Below are positions 27,671-37,020 of a stretch of DNA of 64,000 nt, piece by piece. Position 1 is the first letter of the stretch. Every line of letters begins with the position of its first letter. A model generated the notes under the pieces. The model worked only from the letters and a program-made list of their open reading frames with translations. It was not told the origin of the DNA and searched no databases. The stretch lies in the NCBI GenBank assembly GCA_008125075.1, contig VLTH01000002.1, positions 2,216,874 through 2,280,873 of the forward strand, in the 5' to 3' direction. This DNA comes from Acetivibrio alkalicellulosi. GTDB taxonomy: Bacteria > Bacillota > Clostridia > Acetivibrionales > Acetivibrionaceae. The position numbers were made by a program, and so were the translations under genes.

Positions 27671-27750
27671 GAGAATATAGTCTGTTGATTTTATTCTAGT
27701 GCCATTTGTTGTCTTTACAAACAGCCATATTCCCGTAAACATTGGTTCTC
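27671..27750 (+). repeat. Structured repeat family 1, degenerate copy G
   Basis: The segment 'TGATTTTATTCTAGTGCCAT', then TTGT...ACAAACAG, then ACATTGGTTCTC follows the order of full copies but hairpins 1 and 3 are eroded. Otherwise nothing is recognised in the 27620-28011 gap. Confidence 0.45.
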
Positions 27751-27962
27751 TCTGTACATTTTTTAACAAGTACAGCTTTTTAAGGTATATTTTTCATAAA
27801 CTAAGAGCCTATACTTTATATTGTCTAAATATATAATAATGTCCCACACATAATTAATATTCGACGCAATTTTTATTTTTCCTGTCTTATTAGAGTTTTT
27901 AATGTAATTGTAAAAGAATTGTAATGTAAGAACGGACCTCACTTTTTCTAACACTTTAAACT

Positions 27963-27991
27963 AAAAAAAGCCTGACATAAAAGTCAAGCTT
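27963..27991 (-). terminator. Terminator of pilM
   Basis: In leftward reading, AAGCTTGAC pairs with GTCAGGCTT (one internal mismatch) followed by a seven-T run. Confidence 0.7.
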
Positions 27992-28011
27992 TGAATTAAC
28001 AATAATATCTA

Positions 28012-29115
28012 TTAAAGAGTTATACCAACTGCATTTACTAAAAAGTTCAATTTATCACTGTTTAGATTTTTATTAATATCTATACCATCGATATCTAAAA
28101 GCCCCACTGTATAAACAGGTATCTGCAAAACTTGTTCCATATATTCACTTAGGCCTTTTAATAACGATCCTCCACCAATAATAAAAATTTTACCTACCTT
28201 TACACCATAGCATCTTGCTTCATAAAATGTAAGACACATAAATATTTGATTAAGAAGTTTGTCAACCATTTCTTTTAGAGCTTTATATACTCTAACATGT
28301 TCTTCATCAGTTGTATGCGGTGGAGGTACAGAGACACCGTATGTTTTCTTTAATCTCTCAGCTTCAATTATTGACTTAAATGCACTTTTTGCAATTGTCT
28401 CATCCATATTAGCGCTACCTGTGAGTATAACCTTGTTGAATTCAAGTATCTTATTCCTCAAAATGTTTATAATGGTAGTTTCAGAGCCAAAATCAATTAC
28501 AGCAAATGAATCTTTATTTAATTGCTTTTTATTAGGGTTCATAAACTTAATATTATCTATATTAACTTTTATGTCCCTGTTAAAAAACTTAGCAGTACTA
28601 TTAGCTGGAATGTCAACAGAAATAGGCTTTAAACCCAATTCAAATAACACATCAATATAGCTGTTTATTATGTTTTTTCTCACAGCAGTAACAAAGATTT
28701 TTAACTTTTCAACGCCATCTTCATTAAACTCCTGTAAAACTTTGTAGTCTATTTTATGTTCAGATGGGTTGATAGGCATTTTGTCGGCTATAGCCTCATT
28801 GACAATGTCATCAAGATCACGCCCCACCTCTTTGTCAACAAGAAAAACACGCGAAATAATGCTAGTTCCAGACATAACAATTTTTGACTTCTTAACTTTC
28901 ATTTTGTTTTCTCTGATAATTCTGCTTATCTCACTAGATACAGCATCTACATTTCTAATAACGCCGTTTTTAATACAGTTAAGAGGCGTAGGTGCAATAC
29001 CAAAGTTTTTAATAAAAACTTCGTTATTCCTATTTACAGCAACCTCTACAACTTTAATATTCCGGAAACCTACATCAATGCTGAGATAATTGTTTTTTAA
29101 AAATGGAAACAACAT
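28012..29115 (-). CDS. pilM: PilM-like actin-fold ATPase (type IV pilus assembly)
   Basis: 367 residues, actin/FtsA-like. 'YLSIDVGFRNIKVVEV' is the first phosphate loop, 'FAVIDFGSETTIINIL' the second and 'KIFIIGGGSLLKGL' the adenosine motif; the middle carries the PilM 'DDIVNEAIADKMPI' block. PilM is a cytoplasmic protein that links PilN to the pilus machinery. No other pilus gene is next to it, so it is either an isolated pilM or a paralogue with a different role. GGGAG lies just upstream of the ATG. Confidence 0.82.
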   Translation of the reverse strand: MLFPFLKNNYLSIDVGFRNIKVVEVAVNRNNEVFIKNFGIAPTPLNCIKNGVIRNVDAVSSEISRIIRENKMKVKKSKIVMSGTSIISRVFLVDKEVGRDLDDIVNEAIADKMPINPSEHKIDYKVLQEFNEDGVEKLKIFVTAVRKNIINSYIDVLFELGLKPISVDIPANSTAKFFNRDIKVNIDNIKFMNPNKKQLNKDSFAVIDFGSETTIINILRNKILEFNKVILTGSANMDETIAKSAFKSIIEAERLKKTYGVSVPPPHTTDEEHVRVYKALKEMVDKLLNQIFMCLTFYEARCYGVKVGKIFIIGGGSLLKGLSEYMEQVLQIPVYTVGLLDIDGIDINKNLNSDKLNFLVNAVGITL

Positions 29116-29275
29116 ACATCATTAACTCCCTTACACATAATAGACTACTCATTACGTAGAATACTTCTAATCTTATAATTATACATTAACACAATTATGA
29201 AAAAAAATCAATATTTTTGCATTAATTAACCAATTTATTACCACGCATTTTTATTTATATATTTCAATTATATCA

Positions 29276-29500
29276 TTACTTTTTACTTTTCAAAAGAGCA
29301 AATATTATTGTAAGAATTATACTTAAAAGAACACTAGTCGCCAATGGAAAGTATGCAACAAAATTACCCCTTTTGTATACAAAATCACCTGGCATTCTTC
29401 CAATTCCAATCTTACCTCCGAAATACATTAACACACCTACAATTATCATTAGTGCTCCTAAAGTAATTATCAATTTACCCATTGTCTGTATTCCGTCCAT
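29276..29500 (-). CDS. DUF2905 small membrane protein
   Basis: 74 residues with two hydrophobic helices (about 9-28 and 48-70) separated by 'GGKIGIGRMPGDFVYKRGN', the DUF2905 signature. The family is widespread in bacteria, often near ruvAB, and its function is unknown. AAGGTGG precedes the ATG. A family 1 repeat (copy D) lies 80 bases upstream in the same orientation. Confidence 0.85.
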   Translation of the reverse strand: MDGIQTMGKLIITLGALMIIVGVLMYFGGKIGIGRMPGDFVYKRGNFVAYFPLATSVLLSIILTIIFALLKSKK

Positions 29501-29579
29501 AAAACCACCTTAATATTTAATACTTAATTTAAAGCTATAAGCATGGACTTTCTGTTCGTTCTAAGACTTCTAATCAGAA

Positions 29580-29726
29580 TAGACATTTGTAAGCATAAAG
29601 CTGACCGTCATAAGAAGAAAAAGTATAATGTAAATGAATGTCGCTAGGCATGTGACCGTTTGCGTTAGCAAGCATATGGCACGTGCATAAAGTCAAGAGC
29701 CTCTATTCTGTTTTTTCAGAATAGAC
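29580..29726 (-). repeat. Structured repeat family 1, copy D
   Basis: A full-length copy of about 147 bp in reverse. Hairpin 1 is TCTATTCTG / CAGAATAGA. In hairpin 2 the inner stem is TTGC/GCAA where copy C has TGTTT/AAACA, a compensated difference. Hairpin 3 is GACATT / AATGTC. The 29727-30079 remainder is AT-rich with nothing recognised. Confidence 0.7.
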
Positions 29727-30079
29727 AATATTTAAATCCTTTATGTTAAGCATGTTGAAAAAATTAATTACGCGTTAAATCATCTTCTTACAATATAATA
29801 TATATTATTGTTCAAAAAATCCAGCTTTTTTTATAATTTTTTTAAATTATTTTTATTCAAATTACAAAATGTTCCTAATAATTATATTACTTGATTTTTT
29901 TATGCTCATTTGCATTTAAACTTACATTTCATTACAGAATCATTAATTAATTTGCATCTATAATCTGTAAATATTATCATTAAAAAACTTCAAAAAAAGA
30001 GCAAGTAATTCTTTAGCCGAGCCTTAAATAATATGCATCCCTTGATTAAGAAAATTCATATTTATTATTAATATATCCA

Positions 30080-30589
30080 CTAGTACTTTGATTTTATACA
30101 TCCACAGTATTTTTGCCTATATAATCCCATTTCTCTAGCACTATTCTGTCCTGCACGAAATCCATGCCTGAAATCCATATAGAAAAACTTAACACCATTC
30201 ATTAAAGATGCCTCTTCACCTATTTTTCTAATGAGATTATGGTTTTGATAGGGACTTACCAAAAGAGTGGTGGTAAATGCATCAAACCCTTTCTCCTTAG
30301 CAAACTTAGCTACTTTGTAAAGGCGCATTTTATAGCACATGTCACATCTGTCATTTTGTTCTCCATTAAAGCTGTCCCATATTTCCTGTCTGTATTCATC
30401 AATATAATAAACTTCTGTATTTGTTATGTCTGAAAACTTTTTCACATTGTCTTTTCTTTTTTCATATTCTTCTTTTGGGTGAATATTAGGATTGTAAAAT
30501 AGACCTTTTAAATTAATGCCTTCATTAATCAATTCCTCTACCGGATATACAGCACAGGGCCCACAACACATGTGAACAAGCATGTTCAT
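30080..30589 (-). CDS. queH: Epoxyqueuosine reductase QueH
   Basis: 169 residues, the size of QueH (DUF208). Metal-binding cysteines are visible in 'HMCCGPCAVYP' near the N-terminus, 'DRCDMCYKMRL' in the middle and 'KYCGCIKS' at the C-terminus; 'FTTTLLVSPYQNH' is the family's central motif. It performs the last step of queuosine synthesis in tRNA, reducing epoxyqueuosine, and stands in for QueG. It lies about 100 bases downstream of ruvB and is probably part of that transcript. GGAGGTAA precedes the ATG. Confidence 0.95.
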   Translation of the reverse strand: MNMLVHMCCGPCAVYPVEELINEGINLKGLFYNPNIHPKEEYEKRKDNVKKFSDITNTEVYYIDEYRQEIWDSFNGEQNDRCDMCYKMRLYKVAKFAKEKGFDAFTTTLLVSPYQNHNLIRKIGEEASLMNGVKFFYMDFRHGFRAGQNSAREMGLYRQKYCGCIKSKY

Positions 30590-30685
30590 TCAAATTACCT
30601 CCTCTATTAAATTTCAACACTGCGAATTACATATAATCCCATATTATACTTTAAGTCGAATAAGTAAAATTTAAATAAGGTGCAA

Positions 30686-31678
30686 CTATTCATACCTTAA
30701 ATTAAAGTGTTCATACGCTAGTTTAGTTGCCATCCTTCCTCTAGGAGTTTTGTTTATGAAACCTTGCTGCATAAGAAACGGCTCATATACATCCTCTATT
30801 GTATCAGCCTCTTCTCCAATGGTGGCAGCTAATGTTTCTAGCCCTACAGGACCCCCTGCAAACTTATCTATTATGCTCATTAATAAATTTCTATCTACTT
30901 CATCTAGCCCTTTTTTATCTACCCCAAGGGCATTAAGGCTCGTTTTTGCAATCTCCTTTGTAATAAATCCATCAGCCTTAACCTGCGCAAAATCCCTCAC
31001 CCTTTTTAAAATCCTGTTGGCAATCCTAGGAGTTCCCCTCGAGCGTTTTGCTATTTCAAAAGATGCTTCCTCATCTATTCCTGCATTTAATATAGAAGAA
31101 GATCTTTTAACTATGAGATTTAGTTCACTGTCATTATACAAGTCAAGCTTGTTTATAACACCAAACCTATCCCTTAAAGGAGATGTTAAGAGCCCTGCTC
31201 TTGTTGTTGCACCTATTAGTGTAAAGGGTGGTAGATCCAGCCTTATTGAACGTGCACTAGGACCTTTTCCAATTATTATGTCCAGAGCATAATCCTCCAT
31301 GGCAGGATATAAAACCTCTTCTACACTTCTATTGAGCCTGTGAATTTCATCAATAAAAAGAACATCATAGTTACCTAGATTAGTAAGTATAGCAGCTAAA
31401 TCCCCAGGTTTTTCAATTGCAGGTCCCGATGTAATACGAATATTAACTCCAAGCTCTGATGCAATTATACTAGCAAGGGTAGTTTTCCCAAGCCCCGGTG
31501 GCCCATATAACAACACATGGTCTAAAGCCTCATTTCTCTTTTTTGCTGCTTCAATAAATACAACCAGATTTTCTTTTACTTTTGTCTGACCTATATAATC
31601 ATCAAGCCTTCTAGGCCTAAGACTTAATTCTTCTAACTCCTCTTGATTTAGCTTACATCCTACAAGTCTATCTTCCAT
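30686..31678 (-). CDS. ruvB: Holliday junction branch migration ATPase RuvB
   Basis: 330 residues, full length. '[12 protein letters not shown]' opens the AAA+ core; '[14 protein letters not shown]' is Walker A, '[10 protein letters not shown]' Walker B, '[11 protein letters not shown]' sensor 1 and '[17 protein letters not shown]' sensor 2. The C-terminal winged helix includes '[20 protein letters not shown]' and 'TPRGR'. RuvB hexamers drive branch migration with RuvA. It follows ruvA by 32 bases. Confidence 0.98.
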   Translation of the reverse strand: MEDRLVGCKLNQEELEELSLRPRRLDDYIGQTKVKENLVVFIEAAKKRNEALDHVLLYGPPGLGKTTLASIIASELGVNIRITSGPAIEKPGDLAAILTNLGNYDVLFIDEIHRLNRSVEEVLYPAMEDYALDIIIGKGPSARSIRLDLPPFTLIGATTRAGLLTSPLRDRFGVINKLDLYNDSELNLIVKRSSSILNAGIDEEASFEIAKRSRGTPRIANRILKRVRDFAQVKADGFITKEIAKTSLNALGVDKKGLDEVDRNLLMSIIDKFAGGPVGLETLAATIGEEADTIEDVYEPFLMQQGFINKTPRGRMATKLAYEHFNLRYE

Positions 31679-31710
31679 TAAAAACTATCCCTCCGCCAAA
31701 TAATAAAACT

Positions 31711-32322
31711 TTATGTGCTCCTTGCAAGACCTTTTAATGCATTTTTTATAATAGTCTCTAGCTCTGTATCTTCTGAAAAAACTGCACTCACTGCCTTTTC
31801 AGCCTCAAAATTGGTGTATCCCAATACCATTAGTGCACTTATAGCCTCAGATTTTCTAGAACTTAACACAGCAGCATCATTAGCTTCCATAGATTCAGTA
31901 TATTCAGTTGAGATCTGTTGCTTATTTATCTTGTCCTTCAGTTCAAGTATTATCCTTTGAGCCATTTTTTTACCTACCCCTTGCGCTTTTGTAAGGGTAT
32001 TTATATCATCAGTTATTACTGATACTCCAAACTTAGATGGAGATATAGATGATAGTATAGATATAGCTACTTTAGGTCCAACTCCTGAAACACTTATAAG
32101 TAATTCAAACATTACAAGTTCTTCCTTAGTCAAAAACCCATATAGGGCCATGATATCCTCTCTTACGTGAAGGTGAGTGTACACTTTTACCTGATCACCT
32201 ACAGAGCCTATACTCTCAATTGTAGACAATGCGGTAGTAATTTTATATCCTACTCCATTAGCCTCTACTACAACATAATCATTATGTTTATAATCAAGTT
32301 TTCCTCTTATATATTCGTACAT
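31711..32322 (-). CDS. ruvA: Holliday junction DNA-binding protein RuvA
   Basis: 203 residues. It begins 'MYEYIRGKLDYKH' (OB fold) and contains 'LYGFLTKEELVMFELLISVSG' and the helix-hairpin-helix 'VGPKVAISILS' / 'AQGVGKKMAQRIILELK', followed by the C-terminal UBA-like RuvB-binding domain. The frame is open eight codons earlier, but GGAGG six bases before this ATG decides the start. It binds four-way junctions and loads RuvB. Confidence 0.97.
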   Translation of the reverse strand: MYEYIRGKLDYKHNDYVVVEANGVGYKITTALSTIESIGSVGDQVKVYTHLHVREDIMALYGFLTKEELVMFELLISVSGVGPKVAISILSSISPSKFGVSVITDDINTLTKAQGVGKKMAQRIILELKDKINKQQISTEYTESMEANDAAVLSSRKSEAISALMVLGYTNFEAEKAVSAVFSEDTELETIIKNALKGLARST

Positions 32323-32371
32323 ATTTTTCCTCCAGTTATTTTTCATAATATGCCTGCTACTACTGTAATCC

Positions 32372-32854
32372 TTAATAATTCATCATTTTATAAGAATGCC
32401 CATGACAGACAGCAACTCCTAGTGCATCTGCTACATCATCCGGCTTAGGTATTTCACTTAAGTTTAATATTATTTTTATCATTTGTTGCATCTGTGATTT
32501 TTCAGCCCTTCCATATCCAACTACCGATTGCTTTACCTGAAGAGGTGTATACTCAAAAACCTCAACTCCTGATTGAGCAGCAGCAAGTACTGCAACTCCT
32601 CTTCCATGCCCCACAGTCAAAGCTGTTTTTATATTTTTATTAAAAAACAATTCTTCAATAGATATAGCACAAGGCTTATATTTTATAATTAGTTGCTCTA
32701 ACTTCTTATGAAGAAACAGTAATCTTTCGGGTAACTTCATTGAGCTCTCTGTCTTAATAGCTCCATAGTCAAGAGCAGTAAACTTGTTACCTTCGTATTT
32801 TAATAATCCATAACCGGTTATAGCAAACCCAGGATCTATTCCCATTATTATCAT
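32372..32854 (-). CDS. ruvC: Crossover junction endodeoxyribonuclease RuvC
   Basis: 160 residues. Catalytic acidic residues sit in '[13 protein letters not shown]', 'ISIEELFF' and '[16 protein letters not shown]', the RNase H-like RuvC pattern. It resolves Holliday junctions in concert with RuvAB. First gene of ruvCAB. A TTG six codons upstream is open, but GGGAG fits the ATG used here. Confidence 0.97.
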   Translation of the reverse strand: MIIMGIDPGFAITGYGLLKYEGNKFTALDYGAIKTESSMKLPERLLFLHKKLEQLIIKYKPCAISIEELFFNKNIKTALTVGHGRGVAVLAAAQSGVEVFEYTPLQVKQSVVGYGRAEKSQMQQMIKIILNLSEIPKPDDVADALGVAVCHGHSYKMMNY

Positions 32855-32918
32855 TTGTTTTTCATCTCCCAATTATAATTATACAACTAAGTCAATGTAT
32901 GTTTAAACCACTTTTGAG

Positions 32919-33068
32919 TATTATTCTGAAAATAATTTTCAAAATAGATCCCTTCTGTTTTATGGGCGAGCCATTTGTTTGCCTAGAAAACAGGCACATA
33001 CACAAAGACATTCTTTCACATTATATTTTTCATCCTTTGTTGGTGAACTTTTTGCTCATGAATGTCTA
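32919..33068 (+). repeat. Structured repeat family 1, copy B
   Basis: About 150 bp. Hairpin 1 is weakened (TTATTCTG...CAAAATAGA). Hairpin 2 is GAGCC-ATT-TGTTT...AAACAGGCAC and hairpin 3 GACATTC/GAATGTC. It lies divergently upstream of ruvC and before the argGH promoter. Confidence 0.65.
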
Positions 33069-33192
33069 ATTCTTACAATGGATTTCCTAAACTTTTTTAG
33101 ATAATATTATATTTATACAATACATTTAACAAAAGTCTCTTGAAACCACGAATTTCTCATATATAATACATAGAATCTAAACACATTATGTT

Positions 33193-33222
33193 CTTGCATA
33201 ATTATACATATTGCTGTATAAT
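33193..33222 (+). promoter_or_regulatory. argGH promoter overlapped by an ArgR/AhrC operator
   Basis: TTGCAT (33194-33199) and TATAAT (33217-33222) are 17 bases apart. The 18-mer at 33193-33210 (CTTGCATAATTATACATA) matches the ARG-box consensus TNTGNATWWWWATNCANA at 17 of 18 positions and covers the -35 box. This predicts arginine-dependent repression. Confidence 0.65.
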
Positions 33223-33252
33223 ATATCTCGTTATATTTACATTAAAATGCAA

Positions 33253-33387
33253 TCTATTCTGAAAATAAATCTCAGAATAGATACCTTTGATTTTATGCCC
33301 GTGCCATTTGTTTTCTTTGTAAACAGGCACATGCCTAAAGACATTCGTTCATCTTTTGCTGGTAAACTTTTTGATCGTGAATGTCTA
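33253..33387 (+). repeat. Structured repeat family 1, copy C (argGH leader)
   Basis: About 135 bp. Hairpin 1 TCTATTCTG/CAGAATAGA is perfect. Hairpin 2 is GTGCC-ATT-TGTTT with AAACA-GGCAC. Hairpin 3 GACATTC/GAATGTC has a shortened interior. It lies between the argGH promoter and the GAGGAGG ribosome site. Confidence 0.75.
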
Positions 33388-33437
33388 ATATAAAACAATG
33401 CTACCATATATTCTAACACATTTGAGGAGGTATTTGT

Positions 33438-34655
33438 ATGAGTGATAAAAAAAAAGTAATACTAGCCTATTCTGGTGGTCTTGATACTTCAATCATAATT
33501 CCCTGGTTAAAAGAGAATTATGATTATGAAGTAATTGCTATGGCTGCAGATGTTGGTCAAGGTGAAGAACTTGATCACTTGAATGAAAAAGCTATTAAAA
33601 CTGGAGCAAGTAAAATATACATTGAAAATTTACAGGAAGAATTTATTACGGATTTTATTTTCCCTACACTAAAAGCTGGGGCAGTTTATGAAGGAAAATA
33701 CCTTTTAGGAACGTCTTTTGGAAGACCATTAATTGCAAAGAGGATGGTTGAAATCGCAAAAGAAGAAGGTGCTACAGCTATTGCCCATGGTGCGACAGGT
33801 AAAGGAAATGATCAAGTACGATTTGAACTTACAGTAAAAGCTCTTGCCCCCAATCTTGATATTATTGCTCCCTGGAGAATTTGGGATATTAAATCAAGAG
33901 AAGATGCAATTGAATATGCACAAGAAAGAAACATTCCTATTCCAGTTTCAAAAAAAGATAACTACAGCAGGGACAGAAATCTATGGCATATCAGCCATGA
34001 AGGCTCGGATTTAGAAGACCCATGGAATGAACCACAATATGATAATTTACTTAAACTTATGGTTTCACCTGAGAAAGCTCCTGACAAGCCAACTTATGTT
34101 GAAATTTACATGGAACAAGGTATACCAAAAAAAGTTAATGGTGTTGAATATAGTCCTGTTGAGCTAATCAGTGTTCTAAATAAAATGGGCGGAGAAAACG
34201 GCATTGGTATTGTAGACATTGTGGAAAACAGGCTTGTAGGTATGAAGTCTAGAGGCGTATATGAAACACCTGGTGGTTCAATACTCTATGCAGCTCACAG
34301 AGAACTTGAACTTTTATGCCTAGACAGAGACACTCTTCATTATAAGGATATTGTATCTCAGCGATTTGCAGAACTTGTTTACTATGGACAGTGGTATACA
34401 CCACTTAGAGAAGCTTTATCTGCTTTTGTTGATGTTACTCAAAAAACAGTTACTGGGACTGTTAAATTAAAACTATACAAAGGAAACATAATTAGTGCAG
34501 GAGCAAAATCAGATTATTCTCTTTACAGCGAAGAACTATCAACTTTTGGCAGAGATGAAATTTACAATCAAAAAGATGCAGAAGGCTTTATAAATCTTTT
34601 TGGTCTACCAATGAAAGTTAATGCTCTTGTAAAGGAAAAAAATACGAATAAATAG
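33438..34655 (+). CDS. argG: Argininosuccinate synthase
   Basis: 405 residues, full length. '[20 protein letters not shown]' is the ATP pyrophosphatase P-loop; '[15 protein letters not shown]' and '[13 protein letters not shown]' are conserved substrate-binding blocks. It joins citrulline and aspartate in arginine synthesis. GAGGAGG precedes the ATG. It is coupled to argH: the stop of argG lies 9 bases before the argH ATG. Confidence 0.98.
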   Translation: MSDKKKVILAYSGGLDTSIIIPWLKENYDYEVIAMAADVGQGEELDHLNEKAIKTGASKIYIENLQEEFITDFIFPTLKAGAVYEGKYLLGTSFGRPLIAKRMVEIAKEEGATAIAHGATGKGNDQVRFELTVKALAPNLDIIAPWRIWDIKSREDAIEYAQERNIPIPVSKKDNYSRDRNLWHISHEGSDLEDPWNEPQYDNLLKLMVSPEKAPDKPTYVEIYMEQGIPKKVNGVEYSPVELISVLNKMGGENGIGIVDIVENRLVGMKSRGVYETPGGSILYAAHRELELLCLDRDTLHYKDIVSQRFAELVYYGQWYTPLREALSAFVDVTQKTVTGTVKLKLYKGNIISAGAKSDYSLYSEELSTFGRDEIYNQKDAEGFINLFGLPMKVNALVKEKNTNK

Positions 34656-34664
34656 GTGATAAAT

Positions 34665-36053
34665 ATGAAACTCTGGGGTGGAAGATTTGAAAAAGGTACT
34701 GATAAAAGTGTAGATGATTTTAATTCATCTATTAGTTTTGACAGTAGAATGTATAAGCAGGATATTCTAGGAAGCATAGCCCATGCTAATATGCTTGGTG
34801 AGTGCTCTATTATTCCAAAAGAAGATTCTACTCTTATTCAGAGTACTTTAAAAGAAATTCTTACGGATATTGAAAATGGAAATATACAATTTGAAGTTGA
34901 CGCAGAAGATATACACATGAACATTGAAAAAATACTAATATCACGAATAGGTGATACTGGAAAGATGCTTCATACTGGAAGAAGTCGAAACGACCAGGTA
35001 GCACTTGATATCAGAATGTATTTAAAAGATGAAATAACCAATATAAAACAAATGCTTTTAGTACTTGAAAAAACATTAATAGAAATATCCAACCAAAATT
35101 TAGATACTATTCTTCCTGGTTATACTCATCTTCAAAGAGCACAACCTATAACTTTTGCTCATCATATGATGGCATATTTTCAAATGTTCAAAAGAGACTT
35201 AGAAAGGCTTGAGGATTGTTATAAAAGGACAAATATAATGCCTTTAGGTTCAGGTGCACTTGCATCAACAACCTATCCGCTTGACAGACTAATGGTTGCA
35301 AAAGAACTAGGCTTTGATGAAATTACTCAAAATAGCCTTGACGCAGTTAGTGACAGGGACTTTTTAATTGAGCTTTCATGTTGCCTATCAATTATAATGA
35401 TGCATTTAAGCAGGTTTTGTGAAGAGATTATTTTATGGTCGTCCCATGAATTTGGTTTTGTTGAAATGGATGATGCATATAGTACAGGTAGCAGTATAAT
35501 GCCTCAAAAGAAAAACCCTGACGTAGCAGAGTTGGTAAGAGGTAAAAGTGGTAGAGTTTATGGAAGCCTTATTACACTTCTCACTATTATGAAATCACTA
35601 CCTCTAGCTTACAATAAGGACATGCAAGAAGACAAAGAAGCAATATTTGATGGAGTTGATACTGTTAAAATGTGTCTTCCTGTATTCACTAATATGCTTA
35701 AAACTATGAAAGTTAAAAAAGATAATATGTACAAAGCAGCTCAAGGTGGCTTTACAAATGCAACTGACATAGCAGATTATCTTGTGAAAAAGGGCATTCC
35801 TTTTAGAAATGCCCATGAGATTATAGGAAAAATGGTTCTTTACTGTATTGAAAACAATAAAGCAATTGATGAACTGGGTATGGATGAGTTAAAGAATTTC
35901 TCTGAATTAATTTCAGAAGATATCTACACAGAAATAAGCCTGGCAAAATGTGTATCTGGAAGAAACCTTACCGGAGGTCCTTCTAAAGAAAGTGTCCTTG
36001 ATTCCATCAAAAAAGGACTGGAATTTTTGTCCCAAATGAACACGTGCAGCTAA
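34665..36053 (+). CDS. argH: Argininosuccinate lyase
   Basis: 462 residues. '[11 protein letters not shown]' opens the protein, '[13 protein letters not shown]' and '[15 protein letters not shown]' hold substrate-binding residues, and '[12 protein letters not shown]' is the fumarase/lyase superfamily signature with the catalytic Ser. It releases arginine and fumarate. A GTG immediately after the argG stop is in frame, but AATAGGTG is placed for the ATG. A hairpin at the end of the gene (36037-36068) probably terminates the operon. Confidence 0.98.
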   Translation: MKLWGGRFEKGTDKSVDDFNSSISFDSRMYKQDILGSIAHANMLGECSIIPKEDSTLIQSTLKEILTDIENGNIQFEVDAEDIHMNIEKILISRIGDTGKMLHTGRSRNDQVALDIRMYLKDEITNIKQMLLVLEKTLIEISNQNLDTILPGYTHLQRAQPITFAHHMMAYFQMFKRDLERLEDCYKRTNIMPLGSGALASTTYPLDRLMVAKELGFDEITQNSLDAVSDRDFLIELSCCLSIIMMHLSRFCEEIILWSSHEFGFVEMDDAYSTGSSIMPQKKNPDVAELVRGKSGRVYGSLITLLTIMKSLPLAYNKDMQEDKEAIFDGVDTVKMCLPVFTNMLKTMKVKKDNMYKAAQGGFTNATDIADYLVKKGIPFRNAHEIIGKMVLYCIENNKAIDELGMDELKNFSELISEDIYTEISLAKCVSGRNLTGGPSKESVLDSIKKGLEFLSQMNTCS

Positions 36054-36068
36054 GGCTGAACGTGTTCA
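36037..36068 (+). terminator. Hairpin at the end of argH
   Basis: TGAACACG pairs with CGTGTTCA, with the argH stop codon in the loop. Only a weak T-rich tail follows. Confidence 0.45.
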
Positions 36069-36227
36069 TTCCCTTATACACATCTTTAGCTTTAACTTGT
36101 TTTTCCTTAAAGCCACATTGACGTTTGAAATGTTTACACCTTTTTTTTGCAAACTGATAAATAGATCTTTCTTAATTCTTCTAATAAGCTTTCTGTATGA
36201 TCCTTGAAAATTTGTCTTTAGTTTCAT
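36066..36227 (-). CDS. Small basic protein (53 residues), convergent with argH
   Basis: An unbroken leftward frame starts at an ATG with GAGGT about nine bases upstream and ends in TGA inside the argH terminator hairpin. The product is strongly basic (about a third Lys/Arg, e.g. 'YRKLIRRIKKDLF' and 'LRKNKLKLKM') with no membrane segment, compatible with a nucleic-acid-binding peptide. I know no family for it. The remaining sequence to 36480 holds no other gene. Confidence 0.45.
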   Translation of the reverse strand: MKLKTNFQGSYRKLIRRIKKDLFISLQKKGVNISNVNVALRKNKLKLKMCIRE

Positions 36228-36480
36228 AATCAGCTACCTCACTATACTTTTATAAAATTATAATAAATCATTTCCCCTAAATTGCATAATATTTTCCTTA
36301 ATCATTTTTAAAGATAGTTGATTTTAATATAATTAAAGCCTTTTAGCTTGGGGTCTAGTATGTATTTAAAACAAAAAAAAACTGGCGTGTATTCCAGTCT
36401 TTTACTTTGTGTAAAATTCCACTTTGATTGCAACTACCGCTGCAATATTTAATTGTTCAAAAATTAGTATAAAATACAAA

Positions 36481-36497
36481 GGGGCTCATTTAGCCCC
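36481..36497 (-). terminator. Terminator of the 110-residue hypothetical gene
   Basis: In leftward reading GGGGCT pairs with AGCCCC around a 5-nt loop and is followed by TTTGTATTTTA. Confidence 0.65.
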
Positions 36498-36506
36498 CAT
36501 CTTAGG

Positions 36507-36839
36507 TTATTTTTTTACTTTCTTATCTAGTGCTCTACCAAAGCTATACCATGAATCTCTTAGCTTAAACCGCATTTCCTCATCAAGAGTTCTTTCAATA
36601 ACATCATTTAGATTTTTTCTCATTTGAACATATTCAACAAAATCAAATTCGGATTTTTTTAATATACCTTCCATTTGTTCTATCCACTCTTGAATGTGAT
36701 CTGAACCAACATAATCCTTAGATACTTTTTTCTTCAAATGAGAAATAACAAGCTTTACAGCTTTCTTCTTAACATCTGCATCTGTCTGAACTTTTTTACT
36801 TCCTTTTTCGGAACTGCCATTGAAACTATCCATATCCAT
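36507..36839 (-). CDS. Conserved-looking hypothetical helical protein
   Basis: 110 residues, cytoplasmic, nearly all alpha-helical with alternating Lys and Glu and a basic C-terminus (DKKVKK). GGGAG precedes the ATG by eight bases; a GTG three codons earlier is too close to the ribosome site. No catalytic motif or known domain is seen. It has its own terminator and stands alone between argH and the CBM-hydrolase gene. Function unknown. Confidence 0.6.
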   Translation of the reverse strand: MDMDSFNGSSEKGSKKVQTDADVKKKAVKLVISHLKKKVSKDYVGSDHIQEWIEQMEGILKKSEFDFVEYVQMRKNLNDVIERTLDEEMRFKLRDSWYSFGRALDKKVKK

Positions 36840-37020
36840 CAAAAACACTCCCTATTATATTATTATGTTTTACATATTATGTATAATATATTGTATTATA
36901 TACAGTTAATTATAATACATTATTTCTATTATTGCAAATATAAGAAAAAAATAAGGGGGTGCATGTAAAAAATGCTTGAGTGCATATAGATTTGGATTCT
37001 TAGAATAAGATCAAAAAGTT

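Noticed and set aside
27763..27954. Leftward 63-codon frame between the amidase and pilM genes
   Set aside because: No ribosome site, AT-rich composition, no recognisable protein features.
33211..33419. Two short frames (one per strand) upstream of argG
   Set aside because: Both arise from the hairpins of repeat copy C; mirrored translations of an inverted structure.
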